Assembly (NCBI RefSeq): GCF_035277725.1
Contig: NZ_DATEJY010000104.1
Location: 1-64,000, forward strand
Origin: Dyella_B sp035277725
Lineage (GTDB): Bacteria; Pseudomonadota; Gammaproteobacteria; Xanthomonadales; Rhodanobacteraceae
DNA length: 64,000 nt
Reading direction: 5' to 3'
In this document: piece by piece, positions 25,667-35,819 of the stretch
Numbering within the stretch: position 1 is the stretch's first letter
Layout of the letters: each line of letters starts with the position of its first letter
Program-made: the position numbers and the translations under genes
Notes under the pieces: model-generated
The model's database searches: none
Told to the model about the DNA's origin: nothing
What the model saw: the letters and a program-made list of their open reading frames with translations, nothing else

Positions 25667-26110
25667 ATGACGACCGACTACGCACCCGTCAATTTCAACG
25701 ACCTGCTTGAGGCGTTCATATGGGTAAGCGGCGGCAATTTGGGCTCGGAACCTGAGGCCTACGTATCCCGGCAAACGGGCAAAGTGTATTGGTCCGGCAT
25801 TGCCGAGTTCGGCGTGGACGAAGATTTGCCGGAGGACATCGGCGATTCCGATCGCTACGTACCCGTGCCACACAAGAACGATCTTGATCTTGGGCGAGAC
25901 CTCGTTTTTCGCTTTGCCGAGCAATATCTTCCCGATTCATGCGAGTTGGTCTACCACTTCTTCCGCAGACAGGGTGCTTATGGACGATTCAAGGACTTGC
26001 TGGATCGCAAGGGGCAGCTTGAGCACTGGCATGACTACGAAGACAAAGCTACGCGCCAGTCGCTACGCGACTGGGCCCAGGAAAATGGCCTTGCAATAGT
26101 CGAGTCGTAA
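25667..26110 (+). CDS. UPF0158 family protein
   Basis: A 147-residue cytoplasmic acidic protein. It matches the UPF0158 pattern: an N-terminal half with EAYVSRQTGKVYW and a run of Asp/Glu (GVDEDLPEDIGDSDRY), then a C-terminal half with GAYGRFKDLLDRKGQLEHWHDYEDKATRQSLRDWAQENG. The latter resembles the family's GAF-R-FKD-L...W..F motif. The family's function is not established. It stands alone between decayed toxin-antitoxin genes and the VOC gene, with no clear operon. The ATG at 25667 begins MTTDYAPVNF and is the first in frame after the GIY-YIG relic. Confidence 0.75.
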   Translation: MTTDYAPVNFNDLLEAFIWVSGGNLGSEPEAYVSRQTGKVYWSGIAEFGVDEDLPEDIGDSDRYVPVPHKNDLDLGRDLVFRFAEQYLPDSCELVYHFFRRQGAYGRFKDLLDRKGQLEHWHDYEDKATRQSLRDWAQENGLAIVES

Positions 26111-26202
26111 CGGTTATTTCTGCATTGTTATCAGGTGCCATTTTCGGCTCAATCTGACTGGCTTGGCAAAAACACTCGATATCTCAATTCAGCGGATCAA
26201 CC

Positions 26203-26583
26203 ATGCATCATTCAAGACTTTGCGCCCTGCTTATCGATTGCAACGTGGCTGACATCGACCAAGCCGCCCTGTTCTGGGCCAAGGCATTGGGTCGCCCGGT
26301 CGACTATGAGCACCCAGGCACCCACGGCAACTACCGCATGCTGGAAACACCACCCGACGAACCCATCGTGCAACTCCAGCGCGTCGACCACGAAAGCCGC
26401 GTGCACATCGACATTGAAACGGACGACATCGAGGCCGAAGTGCGGCGCCTGGAAAAACTCGGCGCCCGCATCGTCAGTCGCCTCGAACGCTGGGTGGTGA
26501 TGCAGGCACCGAGCGGGCAGCGGTTCTGCGTGGTGCGGGTGCAGCGGCCTGGTTTTCCAAAAAATGCCAATCGCTGGGATTAG
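26203..26583 (+). CDS. VOC family protein (glyoxalase-like)
   Basis: A 126-residue protein of the vicinal oxygen chelate superfamily. It shows the paired beta-alpha-beta-beta-beta modules: DCNVADIDQAALFWAKALGRPVDYEHPGTHGNYRML, then VHIDIETDDIEAEVRRLEKLGARIVSR and VVMQAPSGQRFCVV. Such small VOC proteins bind metals or hydrophobic ligands and may act as lyases, dioxygenases or resistance proteins; the substrate is unknown. His/Glu candidates for metal are His68 region (VHIDIE) and the end strand. It faces the convergent NTF2-like gene 40 bp downstream. Confidence 0.8.
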   Translation: MHHSRLCALLIDCNVADIDQAALFWAKALGRPVDYEHPGTHGNYRMLETPPDEPIVQLQRVDHESRVHIDIETDDIEAEVRRLEKLGARIVSRLERWVVMQAPSGQRFCVVRVQRPGFPKNANRWD

Positions 26584-26623
26584 GGCGAACCGTTTGCGTC
26601 GCATCGACACCGACGACATCTAA

Positions 26624-26995
26624 TCAATCGCTGTAATCGGCGATATAGATCAGCAGGCCATCGCGCTCGCGGTATTCGCTACGCCCGTCCAAAGCCATGC
26701 TTTGCCCCGCGCGTATGCCATTGGGCAAGTCGACGGCGAAAGTACCTCGGAAGTGGATCTGCGCGTAGGCGACACCCGCTGTTTCGGCATAAGTTGTAAT
26801 GGTCTGGTGTCGCGCCGAAAACAACTGCCGCGAGCTCTCCGCGAGATGACGCAGCTCGTGAACACCCACGGTACGCACGCTGAGCACACCGGCAGTGTAG
26901 TTCTCGAAGATCACCTCGCTGTGCATGGTAGCGAGCATGGCATCGATGTCGATGCGGTTGTAGGCGTCTATGTAGCGGTCGATAAGGTCGCGCAT
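26624..26995 (-). CDS. NTF2-like/SnoaL family protein
   Basis: A 123-residue protein with the cone-shaped NTF2/SnoaL fold pattern: DLIDRYIDAYNRIDIDAMLATMHSEVIFENYTAG, a middle Arg/Leu helix, and strands YAQIHFRGTFAVDLPNG and SEYRERDGLLIYIADYSD. Members range from polyketide cyclases and ketosteroid isomerases to proteins without known activity, so no reaction is assigned. It is divergent from the DHFR-like gene (27104) with about 108 bp between starts. No signal peptide. Confidence 0.8.
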   Translation of the reverse strand: MRDLIDRYIDAYNRIDIDAMLATMHSEVIFENYTAGVLSVRTVGVHELRHLAESSRQLFSARHQTITTYAETAGVAYAQIHFRGTFAVDLPNGIRAGQSMALDGRSEYRERDGLLIYIADYSD

Positions 26996-27103
26996 GGCAT
27001 GTCTCTAAGGCACGGCGTCGAGCATAGCGGAGTTCCCGAAACCCGTGCAGCAACGAGCGTAAGATGATGCTTCGGCCCGCGAGGCGTCACCGGAGGCGTC
27101 GCG

Positions 27104-27625
27104 ATGAAAGCATCGGTGTTTGTCGGCATCAGCGTTGACGGGTTCATGGCCAGGCTGGATGGCGGCCTGGATTTTTTGCCGGAAGACGGTGGCGAGCCGC
27201 ACGGCTATGAGGAATTCATGCGAACCGTGGATGCCCTGGTGATTGGGCGCAACACGTACGAAACCGTGCTTGGTTTCGGTGGCTGGGCCTATGGCGCGAA
27301 GCCGGTTGTCGTCTTGAGTTCGCGCGAGCTTGCGCCGGCGCCGGCCGGGTCGATCGTCCAGCACATGCAGGGAGAACCGAAGGACATCGTCGCCAAGCTG
27401 AGTGCCCAGGGGATCGGTCACATTTACGTAGATGGTGGCGTGACGATTCAGGGATTTCTTCGCGCCGGAATGATCCAGCGGTTTATCGTGACGCGCGTGC
27501 CGGTGCTGATCGGCTCGGGCATTCCGTTGTTTGGTGCGCTTGAACGGGATATCCGGCTCAGGCACGTTGCAACGCGGTCATACGCCAGCGGATTGGTGCA
27601 AAGCGAATATGAAGTTGTAGCGTGA
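27104..27625 (+). CDS. DHFR-like reductase (RibD C-terminal domain family)
   Basis: A 173-residue cytoplasmic protein of the RibD C-terminal/dihydrofolate reductase-like family. It begins MKASVFVGISVDGFMARLDGGLDFL, the usual start of YyaP/YwjB-like proteins. It has VIGRNTYETVLGFGGWAYGAKPVVVLSSR for the nucleotide-binding fold and IGHIYVDGGVTIQGFLRAGMIQRFIVTRVPVLIGSGIPLF near the end. These proteins bind NADPH but their substrates are mostly unknown. A family B repeat lies 7 bp after the stop, between this gene and the convergent peptidase. Confidence 0.88.
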   Translation: MKASVFVGISVDGFMARLDGGLDFLPEDGGEPHGYEEFMRTVDALVIGRNTYETVLGFGGWAYGAKPVVVLSSRELAPAPAGSIVQHMQGEPKDIVAKLSAQGIGHIYVDGGVTIQGFLRAGMIQRFIVTRVPVLIGSGIPLFGALERDIRLRHVATRSYASGLVQSEYEVVA

Positions 27626-27631
27626 GGAAAC

Positions 27632-27695
27632 GTAGGCTGGGATGAAATCCCAGCATCGTCTTGCCTATGGATGCTGGGATTTCATCCCAGCCTAC
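27632..27695. repeat. Palindromic repeat, family B
   Basis: GTAGGCTGGGATGAAATCCC at 27632 and its inverted partner ending CATCCCAGCCTAC at 27695. It fills the gap between two convergent genes, where a two-way hairpin could end both transcripts. Confidence 0.9.
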
Positions 27696-27700
27696 GGTTT

Positions 27701-29281
27701 TCAATGCTTCTTGACGTTGTCGGACTGCTCGATAAACCGCGCCACATTGTCGTGCAGCAACTTCAACGACGCCTCGTGCGCGTACACCATGTGTCCCGAT
27801 GGATACCACGCGTAACTGATGTTGTTCATCAGCGCCGGCTGGATCGGCATATGGTGCATCTCGTAATCGGCGGCATAGAACGGCGTCGCCAGATCGTAAT
27901 AGCCGCCGTTGAGGAACACCTTCAAGTCCGGATTGGTCTTCATCGCCTTCGCCAGATCGGGCATGACGTTGACCGCGCCATCGTGTCCGTTGTGCTTGAA
28001 ATCCCAATCGTTGACGTCGGCAAATTCGCGGTAGACCTGATCCTGGCCGAATTTCAGATCCTTGCGTACGTAGTCGTTGAACGCCGCGATGTAAGCCGAG
28101 CTGATGGCGGACGATTGCGGATCGTATTCGGCTTCCTTGCTGAGCGGGTCGAGCGAGGGACCGGCAAAACGCGAGTCCAGGCGCCCGGCGGTGTCGGCAC
28201 TGTCGGCCAGCAATTCATGCTCGAACATGCCGCCGGTGACGCGCAGATCCGCCTTCAGCAGATAGGCCACCGGAAGACCGGTGTATTGATGCAGCTTCTC
28301 GGCAATCGCCTGCTTGCGCGCATCATCCAGGCGCGAACCCTGCATCAGCGCCTGCGTGTAATCGCCGAGCGCGAACTGTTCCACCTCTTGCAGGAACGGC
28401 TCCAATGCAGCCGGTTGTTGCGGCAGCTTGTGATGGTAGTACGCGGTAGCCGCAAAGGTTGGCAGCCCCAATTCGTAAGGCAGATCGACGCCCGGGTTTT
28501 GATCTGCACCGTCGATGCTGGTGTCGAAGTTGAGGATCTGCGAAAGCAGGATCACGCCATTGAGATCGACGCTATTCTCGTTTTCCAGATCGTTGGCAAG
28601 CACGGCCGAGCGCGTGGTGCCGTAGCTTTCGCCGAACAGGTACTTCGGCGAATTCCAGCGTCCATAGCGCGACAGGAACTGCACGATGAACTGCGCAAAG
28701 GCGCGGCCATCGCCATCGACGCTGTAGATCTCCTTGCGGCGATCCTTCATCTGGTCCGCGCGCTTGGAGGCATCCGGATCGTTGGCGACCAGGCGGCTGA
28801 AACCGTCGCCGGGTGCGTCGATGAAAACGAGGTCCGACGCATCGAGCAGACTGTAGTCATTGTTAACCAGCTGATAGGGCGCCGCTGGCGTGTGGCTATC
28901 GTCCTTGGTCACGACGCGGCGCGGTCCGAACGCGCCCATGTGCAACCACACCGTTGCCGAGCCCGGACCGCCGTTGTAGATGAAGGTGATCGGTCGCCCG
29001 GATGCGTCATCGCCTTTCTTGAAGTAGGCGGCGTAGAACATGCTGACCGTGGGTTCGTTTTCCTTGTCGCCCTTGCCATGCAGCACGATGGTGCCGGCCA
29101 CAGCCTTGTAGGCAATGTGTTTGCCTTCGACGGAAACGCTGCCTTCGCTGGTGGACGCTTGTGGATGCAACAAGGCCGCTTCCGGCTTTGGCTCGTCCGG
29201 CGTTTTGTCTTTTTTGTCGGCGGCAGCGGCATTACCCAGCAGCAACGCAGCCAGGGCAATAGCGAGCGGAAGCTTACGCAT
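27701..29281 (-). CDS. Serine carboxypeptidase-like protein, peptidase family S10
   Basis: A 526-residue exported hydrolase. A signal peptide (1-21, ending GNAAAA) precedes a Lys/Pro-rich linker and an S10 alpha/beta-hydrolase domain. YNGGPGSATVW forms the oxyanion region. DLVFIDAPGDGFSR is the family's IDxPxGxGFS block, and LFGESYGTTR has the nucleophile Ser219. Late in the chain, GGYYDLATPF and WYPSGHMVY supply the Asp and His. S10 enzymes cleave C-terminal residues at acidic pH in the periplasm. The gene stands alone, convergent with the DHFR-like gene. Confidence 0.9.
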   Translation of the reverse strand: MRKLPLAIALAALLLGNAAAADKKDKTPDEPKPEAALLHPQASTSEGSVSVEGKHIAYKAVAGTIVLHGKGDKENEPTVSMFYAAYFKKGDDASGRPITFIYNGGPGSATVWLHMGAFGPRRVVTKDDSHTPAAPYQLVNNDYSLLDASDLVFIDAPGDGFSRLVANDPDASKRADQMKDRRKEIYSVDGDGRAFAQFIVQFLSRYGRWNSPKYLFGESYGTTRSAVLANDLENENSVDLNGVILLSQILNFDTSIDGADQNPGVDLPYELGLPTFAATAYYHHKLPQQPAALEPFLQEVEQFALGDYTQALMQGSRLDDARKQAIAEKLHQYTGLPVAYLLKADLRVTGGMFEHELLADSADTAGRLDSRFAGPSLDPLSKEAEYDPQSSAISSAYIAAFNDYVRKDLKFGQDQVYREFADVNDWDFKHNGHDGAVNVMPDLAKAMKTNPDLKVFLNGGYYDLATPFYAADYEMHHMPIQPALMNNISYAWYPSGHMVYAHEASLKLLHDNVARFIEQSDNVKKH

Positions 29282-29359
29282 GGGAATCCTTCAAACGGCG
29301 CATTCGCGCAGGAATTCCCAGCTTAGGCAGCAATCACGGCGAGTTTCATACGCCAAAAG

Positions 29360-30352
29360 TCACTGTGCCACCTGCGCGAAGCGCTCCCGATAACGCGCCG
29401 GGCTCACTTTCAGCACACGGCGGAAATGGTGCCGCAGCGTATCGGCACTGCCGTAGCCGCAGGCATCGGCGATCCGTTCCACCGGCCACTGGCTGCCCTC
29501 CAGCAGTTCGCGCGCACGCGCCAGGCGTTCCTGGGTAAGCCACTGCTTGGGCGAGCAGCCGGTGGCCTCTTCGAAGCGGCGCAGGAATGTTCGCTCGCTC
29601 ATGCGTGCGCGTTCGGCCAGTTCGGCCAGCGGCAATGGTTGATCCAGGCGGCGGCGCATCCATTCCAGCAGCCTGCCCAGCGCCACGCCCTGCTCAGGTA
29701 GCGGCGCCGGAATGAACTGCGCCTGCCCGCCGTCGCGATGGGTGGGCACCACGGCACGGCGTGCCACCTGATTGGCGATGCGCGGGCCGTAGTCGCGGCG
29801 GATCAAATGCAGCGAAAGATCGATGGCGGCAGCGCTGCCTGCCGAGGTAAGCACGCTGCCTTCATCGACATACAATACGTCCGGTTCGATGCGGATGCGC
29901 GGATAGCGCGCCGCCAAGGCGTCGGCGTAACGCCAGTGCGTGGTAGCCGTTTGGCCGTCCAACAGTCCGGTAGCGGCCAGCACGAACACGCCGGAGCAGA
30001 AGGACAGCAATCGTGCACCACGCTTGTGCGCGGTTCGCAGTGCTTCAAGAAGTGCCGTTGGCGGCGCGGCATCCACGCTGCGCCAACCTGGCACGACGAT
30101 CGTGCCGGCCTGTGACAGTAGCTCCAGTCCGCCATCCGCCTGCACTCGCAAACCACCGGCGGCGCGCAGCGGCCCGCGTTCTATGGCGCACGAGGCAAAG
30201 CTGTACCAGCGATCGAATTCCGGCCGCGCAAGGCCGAACATTTCCACCGCGATGCCGTATTCGAACGTGCACAAGCCGTCGTAGACCAGAGCCACGACAC
30301 GAGGGTTGGCTGGCCCTTTTCCGAGCGCGGAACGCTTTGGCGGTTTTTTCAT
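29360..30352 (-). CDS. GlxA/FtrA-like AraC regulator with DJ-1/PfpI domain
   Basis: A 330-residue regulator. The N-terminal glutamine-amidotransferase-like domain (about 15-185) has LVYDGLCTFEYGIAVEMFGLARPEF and the nucleophile-elbow-like LLSFCSGVFVLAATGLLDGQTATTHW. The C-terminal AraC domain (about 225-325) contains LAELAERARMSERTFLRRFEEATGCSPKQWL and ERIADACGYGSADTLRHHFRRVLKVSPARYR. It is divergent from a rhodanese gene 79 bp away, an arrangement often seen for FtrA-type regulators, so it probably controls that gene. The start could be ATG 30352 or 30364. Confidence 0.88.
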   Translation of the reverse strand: MKKPPKRSALGKGPANPRVVALVYDGLCTFEYGIAVEMFGLARPEFDRWYSFASCAIERGPLRAAGGLRVQADGGLELLSQAGTIVVPGWRSVDAAPPTALLEALRTAHKRGARLLSFCSGVFVLAATGLLDGQTATTHWRYADALAARYPRIRIEPDVLYVDEGSVLTSAGSAAAIDLSLHLIRRDYGPRIANQVARRAVVPTHRDGGQAQFIPAPLPEQGVALGRLLEWMRRRLDQPLPLAELAERARMSERTFLRRFEEATGCSPKQWLTQERLARARELLEGSQWPVERIADACGYGSADTLRHHFRRVLKVSPARYRERFAQVAQ

Positions 30353-30431
30353 GGTGACTGGCATTCTTGCCAATGTCGGGCGACGGCGCCAGTGCCCACA
30401 CTGTGGGCATCTTCACCACGGAGCACTGCCC

Positions 30432-30830
30432 ATGAGTACGGTTGTCACCCGCGTTCCTGCCGCCGCCAGTGCGTTGGCACTGGCGCATTTCGAAGCGCGG
30501 CTTGGTTTTGAAACCGATTGCGCCGACGTGTGGTACGCGACGCAGCACGAAACGAAAGACTTCGTATTGCTGGACGTGCGCACGCCAACACTGTTTGCCG
30601 CCGGTCATGTTCCCGGTGCTATCAATATGCCGGTGCGCACGATCAGTGAGCAGCGTATGGCGGACTATCCGGCCGATACGGTGTTCGTGGTGTATTGCGC
30701 CGGGCCGCATTGCAATGGCGCGAACAAGGCGGCGGTGAAGCTGGCGCAACTGGGGCGGCCGGTGAAAGAGATGATCGGCGGCCTCACGGGTTGGCTGGAC
30801 GAAGGCTTCGGCCTGGAACGTGGCGCTTGA
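30432..30830 (+). CDS. Rhodanese-like sulfurtransferase
   Basis: A 132-residue single-domain rhodanese. FVLLDVRTPTLFAAGHVPGAINMP is the CH2A-like motif, and the active loop VVYCAGPHCNGANKAA has nucleophile Cys89 (a second Cys at 94). Rhodaneses move sulfane sulfur to cyanide or other thiophilic acceptors. I start at ATG 30432 (MSTVVTRVPA), with GGAG about 10 nt before; the longer frame overlaps the regulator's promoter. It is divergent from the FtrA-like gene that likely regulates it. Confidence 0.88.
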   Translation: MSTVVTRVPAAASALALAHFEARLGFETDCADVWYATQHETKDFVLLDVRTPTLFAAGHVPGAINMPVRTISEQRMADYPADTVFVVYCAGPHCNGANKAAVKLAQLGRPVKEMIGGLTGWLDEGFGLERGA

Positions 30831-30880
30831 CATGTCTGCGCCGGTGCAGGTTCGTCGCGGCGTTATGCGCTGCCGCTTGC

Positions 30881-30962
30881 GTAGGTTGGGGTGAGCGGAA
30901 CGCGAACCCCAACCTCCGGAATGCATGCAGATGGCGATGTTGGGGTTCGCACCCCAACCTAC
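30881..30962. repeat. Palindromic repeat, family A
   Basis: The left half GTAGGTTGGGGTGAGCGGAA.. differs slightly from the consensus and is 8 bp longer. The right half ends CACCCCAACCTAC at 30962. It lies between the convergent rhodanese and eda genes, 25 bp after the eda stop. Confidence 0.88.
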
Positions 30963-30987
30963 ATTTCATCCCACGATGTGGCGGGGA

Positions 30988-31632
30988 TCAGCCGTGCAAC
31001 GCAGCGGCTTCGCGCGCCAATTGTTCGATACCGGCCCAGTCGCCCGCCTTGAGCTTGTCGGTGGGCGTAAGCCAGGAACCGCCCACGCACAACACGTTGG
31101 GCAGCGAGAGAAAGTCCTTCGCGCTGGCGAGGGAAATACCGCCGGTCGGACAGAAGCGGATCTGCGGCAGCGGACTCGCCCACGCGCCGAGCAGCTTGGC
31201 GCCGCCCGCCGGAACGGCGGGAAAAAACTTCAAATGCCGATAGCCGCGCTCCAGCAGCGCCATCGCTTCGCTGGCGGTGGCGATGCCGGGCAGCAAGGGC
31301 AGGGCGCTGTCGTCGGCGGCAGCCAGCAACTTGGGCGACATGCCGGGCGACACGGCGAAGCGCGCGCCAGCTTTTTCCGCCGCATGCAGATCGTTGGCGG
31401 TGAGCACGGTGCCGACACCGACCACGGCGCCTTCCACTTCGGCGGCAATGGCGCGGATGGCATCGAGCGCAGCCGGCGTGCGCAGCGTCACTTCGATTGC
31501 CGGAATGCCACCGGCCACCAGTGCGCGCGCCATCGGCACGGCGTGCTTGGCGTCCTCAATGATCACCACCGGAATGACCGGGGCGAGGCGCATGGTGGTT
31601 TCGACGTGTTGTTGCTTGGTTTCGATATTCAT
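30988..31632 (-). CDS. eda: KDPG/KHG aldolase
   Basis: A 214-residue class I aldolase, last step of the Entner-Doudoroff pathway: 2-keto-3-deoxy-6-phosphogluconate is split to pyruvate and glyceraldehyde 3-phosphate. Visible motifs are PVVIIEDAKHAVPMARALVAGGIPAIEVTLRT (with the catalytic Glu), HLKFFPA (Schiff-base Lys) and RFCPTGGIS (phosphate binding). The length is usual for the family. I start at ATG 31632; ATG 31638 is equally possible. It follows edd after a 90-bp gap filled by a family A repeat, so its expression relative to edd may be set by that element. Confidence 0.95.
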   Translation of the reverse strand: MNIETKQQHVETTMRLAPVIPVVIIEDAKHAVPMARALVAGGIPAIEVTLRTPAALDAIRAIAAEVEGAVVGVGTVLTANDLHAAEKAGARFAVSPGMSPKLLAAADDSALPLLPGIATASEAMALLERGYRHLKFFPAVPAGGAKLLGAWASPLPQIRFCPTGGISLASAKDFLSLPNVLCVGGSWLTPTDKLKAGDWAGIEQLAREAAALHG

Positions 31633-31647
31633 GGTCATTCGGAATAG

Positions 31648-31721
31648 GTAGGTGGGGGTGCGAACCCCAACGTCGTGGTATCGACAGGGATGACGATGTT
31701 GGGGTTCGCACCCCAACCTAC
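31648..31721. repeat. Palindromic repeat, family A (edd-eda gap)
   Basis: GTAGGTGGGGGTGCGAACCC at 31648 to ..CACCCCAACCTAC at 31721. It fills nearly the entire 90 bp between edd and eda, ending 1 bp before the edd stop codon. Confidence 0.9.
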
Positions 31722-31722
31722 G

Positions 31723-33534
31723 TTAGAGCACGCCCGCGCCAAGGTCGGCAGTCATCGCATTGCGGCGGAAAATGCCGAACAGTTCGCGCCCCATGCCGTG
31801 CTGGTGCCGGGAAAGATCTTCCACCGCGGGTGTGCGTGCGGCGAATTCGGCGGCATCGACCAGCACGTCGAGCCTGCCGTTGACCGCATCCAGGCGAAGG
31901 ATGTCGCCGTCCTGCACGCGGGCGATCGGGCCGCCATCGTCCGCTTCCGGCGTCACGTGAATCGCGGCCGGTACGCGGCCGCTCGCACCCGACATGCGGC
32001 CATCCGTCACCAATGCAATGCGATGGCCACGGTCCTGCAATACCGCGAGCGTAGGCGTGAGCTTGTGCAGCTCCGGCATGCCGATCGCGCGCGGCCCCTG
32101 GAAACGCACCACGGCGATGAAATCGCGGTTGAGCTCGCCGCGGTCGAACGCGTGCTTGATGTCGTCCTGGTCGTGGAATACCACGGCCGGTGCTTCGATC
32201 ACCAGGCGATCGTCCGGCACCGAGGACACCTTGATCACCGAACGGCCAAGATTGCCGTTGAGCATGCGCAAGCCGCCATCCGCGCGGAACGGCTCGCCGA
32301 CCGCACGCAACACACCGCGATTGCCGCTTTCCTTCGATACCGGTTTCCAGTTGAGCTTGCCGGCTTCGTCCAGTTCCGGCACCTGCGCGTAGCTGGAAAG
32401 CTCGGCGCCCATGATCGTGCGTGCATCGCCGTGCAACAGGCCGGCGCTCAGCAGCTGATCGATCAGGAAACCCATGCCGCCGGCTTCGTGGAAATGATTC
32501 ACGTCGGCATAGCCGTTCGGATACACGCGCGCCAGCAGCGGCACCACCGACGACAGGGCGTCGAAGTCTTCCCAGCGCAACGCAATACCGGCCGCCTGTG
32601 CGATCGCCACCAAGTGCAACAGATGATTGGTGGAACCGCCCGTCGCATGCAGGCCGATCACGCCATTGACGATGGCGCGCTCGTCGACGATATGGCCGAT
32701 CGGCAGATGTTCGCCGGCCTTGCCGAGCGCTGCGCAGCGACGCACCGCTTCGGCGGTGAGCGCATCGCGCAGCAATGTATCCGGCGCAACGAAGCTGGAA
32801 CCCGGCAAATGCAGGCCCATGATCTCCATCAGCATCTGGTTGGAATTGGCGGTGCCGTAGAAGGTGCAGGTGCCGGGCGCGTGATACGAGGCGGCTTCCG
32901 CTTCCAGCAGTTCGTCGCGGCTGGCTTTGCCTTCCGTGTACGCCTGGCGCACTTTCGATTTCTGTTCGTTGCTGATGCCGCTGGGCATCGGCCCGCTGGG
33001 CACGAACACGCCGGGCAGATGGCCGAAGCTCAGCGCACCGATCAACAGACCGGGCACGATCTTGTCGCAGATGCCCAAGTACAGCGCGCCGTCGAACATG
33101 TCGTGCGAGAGCGCGATGGCGGTGGTCATGGCGATGAGATCGCGCGAGAACAGCGACAGCTCCATGCCGGCACGCCCTTGCGTGACGCCATCGCACATCG
33201 CCGGCACGCCACCGGCCACCTGCGCGGTAACGCCGGACTGGCGCGCGACTTCGCGGATGAATTCTGGATAGCGCTCATACGGCTGATGCGCAGAGAGCAT
33301 GTCGTTGTAGGCAGTGACGATGGCGAGGTTCGGCGTGTGGCCTTCGCGCAAGGCGGCCTTGTCGTGCGTGTTGCAGGCCGCAAAGCCATGGGCGAGGTTG
33401 CCGCAGGAAAGTCGCGCGCGGTGCGGGCCGTCGATGACGGCGTTATTGATGCGTTCGAGATAAGCAGCGCGTGAGTCGCGGCTGCGTTCGCGCAGGCGTT
33501 CGGTAACTTGGGCAACGACGGGGTGCAAACTCAT
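31723..33534 (-). CDS. edd: Phosphogluconate dehydratase
   Basis: A 603-residue IlvD/Edd-family [4Fe-4S] dehydratase that turns 6-phosphogluconate into KDPG. Its length equals that of typical Edd. Characteristic text includes GVPAMCDGVTQGRAGMELSLFSRDLIAMTTAIALSHDMFDG and TCTFYGTANSNQMLMEIMGLHLPGS, where the conserved Cys residues ligate the cluster. VTDGRMSGASGRVPAAIHVTPEA is near the end. The ATG at 33534 has GGAG about 9 nt upstream. It lies between pgl and eda, each gap occupied by a family A repeat. It works with zwf, pgl and eda as the glucose 6-phosphate branch of carbon catabolism. Confidence 0.96.
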   Translation of the reverse strand: MSLHPVVAQVTERLRERSRDSRAAYLERINNAVIDGPHRARLSCGNLAHGFAACNTHDKAALREGHTPNLAIVTAYNDMLSAHQPYERYPEFIREVARQSGVTAQVAGGVPAMCDGVTQGRAGMELSLFSRDLIAMTTAIALSHDMFDGALYLGICDKIVPGLLIGALSFGHLPGVFVPSGPMPSGISNEQKSKVRQAYTEGKASRDELLEAEAASYHAPGTCTFYGTANSNQMLMEIMGLHLPGSSFVAPDTLLRDALTAEAVRRCAALGKAGEHLPIGHIVDERAIVNGVIGLHATGGSTNHLLHLVAIAQAAGIALRWEDFDALSSVVPLLARVYPNGYADVNHFHEAGGMGFLIDQLLSAGLLHGDARTIMGAELSSYAQVPELDEAGKLNWKPVSKESGNRGVLRAVGEPFRADGGLRMLNGNLGRSVIKVSSVPDDRLVIEAPAVVFHDQDDIKHAFDRGELNRDFIAVVRFQGPRAIGMPELHKLTPTLAVLQDRGHRIALVTDGRMSGASGRVPAAIHVTPEADDGGPIARVQDGDILRLDAVNGRLDVLVDAAEFAARTPAVEDLSRHQHGMGRELFGIFRRNAMTADLGAGVL

Positions 33535-33569
33535 TTCATGCTCCGGCCGAACGGGTTCGGCGCTCTAAC

Positions 33570-33643
33570 GTAGGTTGGGGTGCGAACCCCAACGTCGTGG
33601 TGTGTGCAGGCATGGCGATGTTGGGGTTCGCACCCCAACCTAC
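33570..33643. repeat. Palindromic repeat, family A (pgl-edd gap)
   Basis: GTAGGTTGGGGTGCGAAC.. at 33570 to ..CACCCCAACCTAC at 33643. The TAG stop of pgl (33640-33642) is the terminal GTAG of the element itself, so the gene ends within the repeat. Confidence 0.92.
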
Positions 33644-34328
33644 GGACACCAATAGATTTCCAACGGCCGCTTGGCATCCAGAACACTGGCGATCGGCAGC
33701 CTGCTGCCCGGCTTTTCAGCCTCCGCCAGCACCTCGCGCTTGTCGCTGCCTTGAATGTGCAGATACAGCGTCCGCGCCTTCAGCAACACCGGCAAGGTGA
33801 AGGTGATGCGCGGCTCGCCCGCGCCCGGTGCGCGCATCGGCAGCACCAGGGCGGCGTTCGACGTATCGAGCGCTTCGCTCAAGCGATCGCCGCCAGGGAA
33901 GAACGAAGCGGTGTGCCCATCCGGCCCCATGCCCAGCACGATCACGTCGAACGGTTGCTTCAAGCCAGCCACGGTTGCACGCACCTCGCCGATGCCTGCT
34001 TCCGGCGTGGCAGCTTCCACGTACAACGGCACGAATTCGGCATCCGCCGCTTTCCGCTGCAGCAATAGCGATTCCACCAGGCGCGCGTTGGAACGTTCGT
34101 CGGTGTCGGGCACCCAGCGTTCGTCCACCAAGGTGACGGTGACGCGCGACCAATCCAGTGCTTCGTTCGACAACGCTTCGAACAGGCGCTTGGGCGTGCT
34201 GCCGCCGGAGACGGCGATCACCGCTTCGCCGCGTGCGTCGATCGCTTCGCGCAGCCTGCCGGCGATGCTGGCCGACAACGCCGTGGCCAGCGCCTGCGCA
34301 TCGTCGAACGCGTGCAGATGTTGCTCGC

Positions 34329-34332
<4 letters not shown>
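33640..34332 (-). CDS. pgl: 6-phosphogluconolactonase
   Basis: A 230-residue DevB-type lactonase converting 6-phosphoglucono-lactone to 6-phosphogluconate. Key stretches are EAVIAVSGGSTPKRLFEAL (phosphate loop), VTLVDERWVPDTDERSN and VIVLGMGPDGHTASFFPG, the last being the family signature with the catalytic His. It starts at GTG 34332, which overlaps the zwf stop as GTGA and has GAGGA upstream, so translation is coupled to zwf. The final residues (LEIYWCP) precede a TAG contributed by a family A repeat. Confidence 0.94.
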
Positions 34333-35819
<1,487 letters not shown>

